A stretch of DNA of 64,000 bases from Lycium barbarum. Lineage: Eukaryota; Streptophyta; Magnoliopsida; Solanales; Solanaceae. Shown here in pieces: positions 61,350 through 64,000 of this stretch. The position numbers and the translations under genes were made by a program. The notes under the pieces are model-generated. The model was not told the DNA's origin and searched no databases. It saw only the letters and a program-made list of their open reading frames with translations. Within the stretch, counting starts at the first letter, position 1. Every line of letters starts with the position of its first letter. The DNA lies in assembly GCF_019175385.1 (NCBI RefSeq), contig NC_083340.1, forward strand, positions 17,620,336-17,684,335, read 5' to 3'.

Positions 61350-61602
61350 CAAGTTTTGTGCCAGCTAATACCACCGGAATTGCAGGAGCATAATGCTGAA
61401 GCTCAGGAATCCACTGATCAAAAATCGACTGTCAGCAACCTTAAAGACATTTGACATAAACTCACAAAGTTGATAGTTTCAACAGAACGCACCTTTTTAA
61501 GTATGTTCTTATAGCTCGCACGACTAACCAAGAAGAATGCTAGGACAAAAACATCTGCTCCTCGGTAGCTCAGTGGCCTTAATCTATTGTAATGTTCTTG
61601 TC
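61350..61602 (-). pseudogene. RAC/ROP small GTPase, exons 3 and 4 only
   Basis: Exon 3 (61493-61602) follows a TATAG acceptor and gives '[20 protein letters not shown]' and '[17 protein letters not shown]', ending at a GTGCG donor. After a 79-bp intron, exon 4 (61350-61413) gives '[20 protein letters not shown]' plus Leu, ending at GTAAGT. These equal exons 3 and 4 of plant RAC/ROP genes, covering the switch II region and the start of the TKLD guanine-binding motif. ROP GTPases control polar growth and signalling at the plasma membrane. Exons 1-2 (P-loop) are missing because a Gypsy fragment adjoins at ~61630. Exons 5-7 are not found to the left. The exon frames are intact, with conservative changes (FSL to FFL, VG to AG). 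Confidence 0.88.
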
Positions 61603-61629
61603 CTATAAACATAATCAAAGGCTGCTGTT

Positions 61630-62190
61630 TTGCCAAATGAAGTCTTCCACATCTTGAGCGTTCCTTTCACCTTTGAAATATCTGGGTTTAGGAACCTCTA
61701 TGCGGGTTTCCCGAATGTGGACTGGACCAGCACCGTTTCTGAGCTGGGCCGCTTCCAGTTGCGTTTCCAAGGTTTCTACCTTTGCTTGCAAACCGGCCAG
61801 CGCCTTCATGAGCCTGAGCTCAAGGCCGGTCAGCGCCTCCTTGTGCTCGTCGCTCTCTGTTTTAGTCTCGTTTTGGACTTGCTCTAATCCATCAAGAGCT
61901 ATTGACTCAAGAGAATTTAAATTCCCTTGTAAGGTATCAAACCGCTGGTTCAAGGCGAATAGACCAGCCTCTGCGTGGATGATTTTCTCCACCAATGTGT
62001 TCGACACCGAACTTTCACTCGCCTCACCCATGGTAAGTGGCTGAGAGGTCAGCCCTTCGGATGCAACAGCGGGTAGCCCTCTGACTTGACTTTTGTCCCG
62101 TTGTTTCTTCTGTTTAGTCGCCCTCTTGGTAGGGGACTTGTCTCCACCGTGATGCTCGTCGTAAACAGCTTCTTCGTTGTTGTTAGCCAT
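61630..62190 (-). pseudogene. Ty3/Gypsy gag, N-terminal fragment
   Basis: ATG at 62190 lies 11 bp after a Met-tRNA-type primer-binding site. The protein starts 'MANNNEEAVYDEHHGGDKSP', has a coiled-coil stretch ('LRLMKALAGLQAKVETLETQ'), and ends in '[20 protein letters not shown]' and 'DFIWQ', the usual start of the gag capsid domain in chromovirus-like elements. It is truncated at ~61630 against ROP intron DNA. There is no stop in the retained part. Confidence 0.8.
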
Positions 62191-62201
62191 GATTGTAACT
62201 C

Positions 62202-62213
62202 GCTCTGATACCA
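62202..62213 (-). other. Primer-binding site (initiator tRNA-Met)
   Basis: TGGTATCAGAGC on the minus strand, complementary to the 3' end of initiator tRNA-Met, two bases after the LTR end. Confidence 0.9.
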
Positions 62214-62215
62214 CT

Positions 62216-62805
62216 TGTCGCGGGCCTAAAATCTAAGGCGTCGTGGGGCAGCTTTGATGGTCTTAACTACCGCTCAAGGCTTCAGCCCAACTCTCTGTCA
62301 CTGGCGGAAGACAGTGAATAACTCTCAAGCAAAACACACACAAGAAGTTAAAGAAGAGGAACACAGGTTTTGGGAGGCAAGTGCCCTTTTCTGATATATG
62401 CTATAAATGTATCTCTACAAGTATACAAGGGTGAATTGAATGAATGAATCTGCCCTCAAGGCTTACACGTTTTATAGCTGGAAAAGTATGCCCTAGGCTG
62501 GACAGTGGGCCCTAGGCATATGGCTGTCTTTGCTGACCAGCTTGTTGTCATGGACCACAGGCTAGCAGATTTAGTGCTTGCTTTAGCTGGCTAGTGGCCC
62601 ACGAGCAGAAAGGTGTGCGGCTGGTCTCCCACTCCTGTCTTGGAAGCTGGACTCCCATTATTGTGCAGACATGTGAGCGGCTGGTCTCCCACTCTTGTCT
62701 TGCAAGTTGGCGTCCCACTCTTGTGGGCCCTTTGGCATGCTGATTTTGACTAGCGCTTGGCGCTAATTGCGGGCTGTCTTGTACGAATGGTGGAGGGACG
62801 GCACA
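62216..62805 (-). repeat. 5' LTR of the truncated Gypsy element
   Basis: 590 bp. On the minus strand it starts TGTGCCGTCC and ends GGCCCGCGACA, directly before the primer-binding site. It is joined at 62806 to 'ATGAACTACG', the first base shared with direct repeat copy 1, so the element inserted exactly at that point. Confidence 0.85.
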
Positions 62806-64000
62806 ATGAACTACGTTGTCTTGTGACCTACGTCGTCTATTGGGTTGTGACCTACGAGCATCCCCGGGACACGGGGGAATATGAGAGGGCCCCGAGTTAA
62901 GTAAGCTGCCAGAAAAACAGCAGCAAAAATGAGCAGAAAAACAACAAAAAACAGCAGCAAAAAAGAGCTGAAAAACAGCAGAAAACATCGAGTGGTCCTT
63001 GTGGGATAAACAGTTCATGATTTCATTGCCAAAAAACATCAACCTCTAATGTATAGCAGCAGTACATAGGATGACCTTTTCAAAAGAATTTCATTAATGG
63101 GCCATGTACCTAACGATTAATGATTGAAGACTAACCCATGTGATGATGTGAATTGTTTGAAGAAGATAAAAGAAGTAAAGAGAGATTAATTCACCTCCAA
63201 TAAAAGAAGCAGATTATGGGTAAAAAATAATTTCTACTGCCAAATATCAAGAGTAACCCATGTGAATTTGTTCAAAGAGAGAAGAAAATAAGTAAATAAG
63301 TGATGGAGATAGACACATGCATTACTTGTCTACTTGACTACAAATAGAGCCGCAATCAGACCGTTTCATTCACCTCTAAATCCCCTTCCAAGAAGAACAA
63401 GGTTACAGGAATTCTCTTTAATACCAAAGTGAGGAGTACTAACTTGTGCATTTTTCCTTTCGGTTAACACCATGTTTTTACATATTTTGAATCTATCCCG
63501 TGCCAGATAATACTACATCTCTTGGTTTTGGCTCGGGATTTGGACGTTACAGTGAAATTAGTTTCCACCATATTTTTCAAAAAGTTGTTTCTGTCACTGT
63601 TTGATATAATCTGCATATTGGTTCCGGCCTGGAGGATAGATTAATCTTCATCTTTTCTGTGTATATTTCAAAACTTTAACTTCACTTGCCTATTTGTCAA
63701 ATAAAATGTAAGCAACTCCTTTTGCCTAAATGATTCGCACTGCAGATAGTGAGCTGCTTAAAGATGTATCTTTTATGCCAATGCGATTTGGCTTCAAAGC
63801 TAGAAAGAGCTAGAGTCTTGAAACACCGGAGCTGCATATTTAGCTTGAAAGTTGCTTTTTATTTTTCAACCTATAAAAGATGAACTATGGATACGCTTTT
63901 GAGAAATCATTAGAAATAACTGCAATTATTATATCTAAGCTCTGTACATTCAGTTCTAACTGTGATCTTTCTAAGTTATGACCATATTTTACTTATATGC
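62806..64000 (+). repeat. Direct repeat, copy 2 (runs off the window)
   Basis: Matches 60002-61243 in the same orientation. It is still matching at the window end, so copy 2 may also contain ROP exons beyond it. Confidence 0.95.

Noticed and set aside
61350..61602. Functional ROP GTPase gene
   Set aside because: Only exons 3 and 4 remain; the nucleotide-binding P-loop exon is missing and Gypsy sequence adjoins intron 2.

Overview
This window is plant nuclear DNA and almost certainly from a eudicot. Solanaceae is the best guess, because of TS/SolS-type SINE fragments and several repeat families typical of that family. It is AT-rich, and I see no intact cellular protein-coding gene. Nearly everything recognisable is transposable-element sequence, plus one compact cluster of small nucleolar RNA (snoRNA) genes that is the most likely functional locus.

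Layout. 0-2.8 kb: noncoding, with a GAA microsatellite and a diverged ~370-bp tandem duplication. 2.8-8.2 kb: decayed Mutator-like element (MULE). Its transposase has N-terminal, MULE, SWIM and CCHC domains, frameshifts, and Ala in place of the first catalytic Asp. Beside it lie two small broken genes, a B3 DNA-binding domain protein and a GRF zinc-finger protein, possibly cargo of the same element. 9.46-10.76 kb: snoRNA unit with site II motifs, TATA and telo-box. It holds one H/ACA snoRNA, a two-guide box C/D snoRNA (25S and 5.8S rRNA; matches plant snoR39BY), and two paralogous three-hairpin H/ACA-like RNAs. 11-27 kb: Helitron 3' ends, a 484-bp foldback element, a family of 28-bp perfect palindromes, paired copies of an unclassified repeat, MITEs, and a 997-bp nonautonomous MULE with a perfect 9-bp target duplication.

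28.2-33.0 kb: one very long LTR of Tat/Ogre type, apparently solo. 33.5-53.9 kb: nested retrotransposons. A Ty1/Copia element on the minus strand is split by a 13.6-kb Ty3/Gypsy Athila-like element (35,836-49,444; target duplication CATAC). An Ogre-type LTR (52,424-53,853) probably interrupts the Copia gag and is itself hit by a SINE with a 13-bp target duplication. 54-58.3 kb: MITEs, including a hAT MITE with an 8-bp duplication, and another TIR element. 59-64 kb: a CACTA terminus with dense subterminal palindromes, an unidentified gene fragment, two exons of a RAC/ROP GTPase, a truncated Gypsy gag with its LTR, and a direct repeat of at least 1.2 kb flanking that Gypsy fragment.

How the parts relate: the protein genes are all mobile-element genes or fragments, and all are broken by stops, frameshifts or truncation. 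The snoRNA cluster is the only locus whose promoter, RNA folds and target complementarity are all consistent with function. The ends of several elements could not be fixed by eye and are marked as such.
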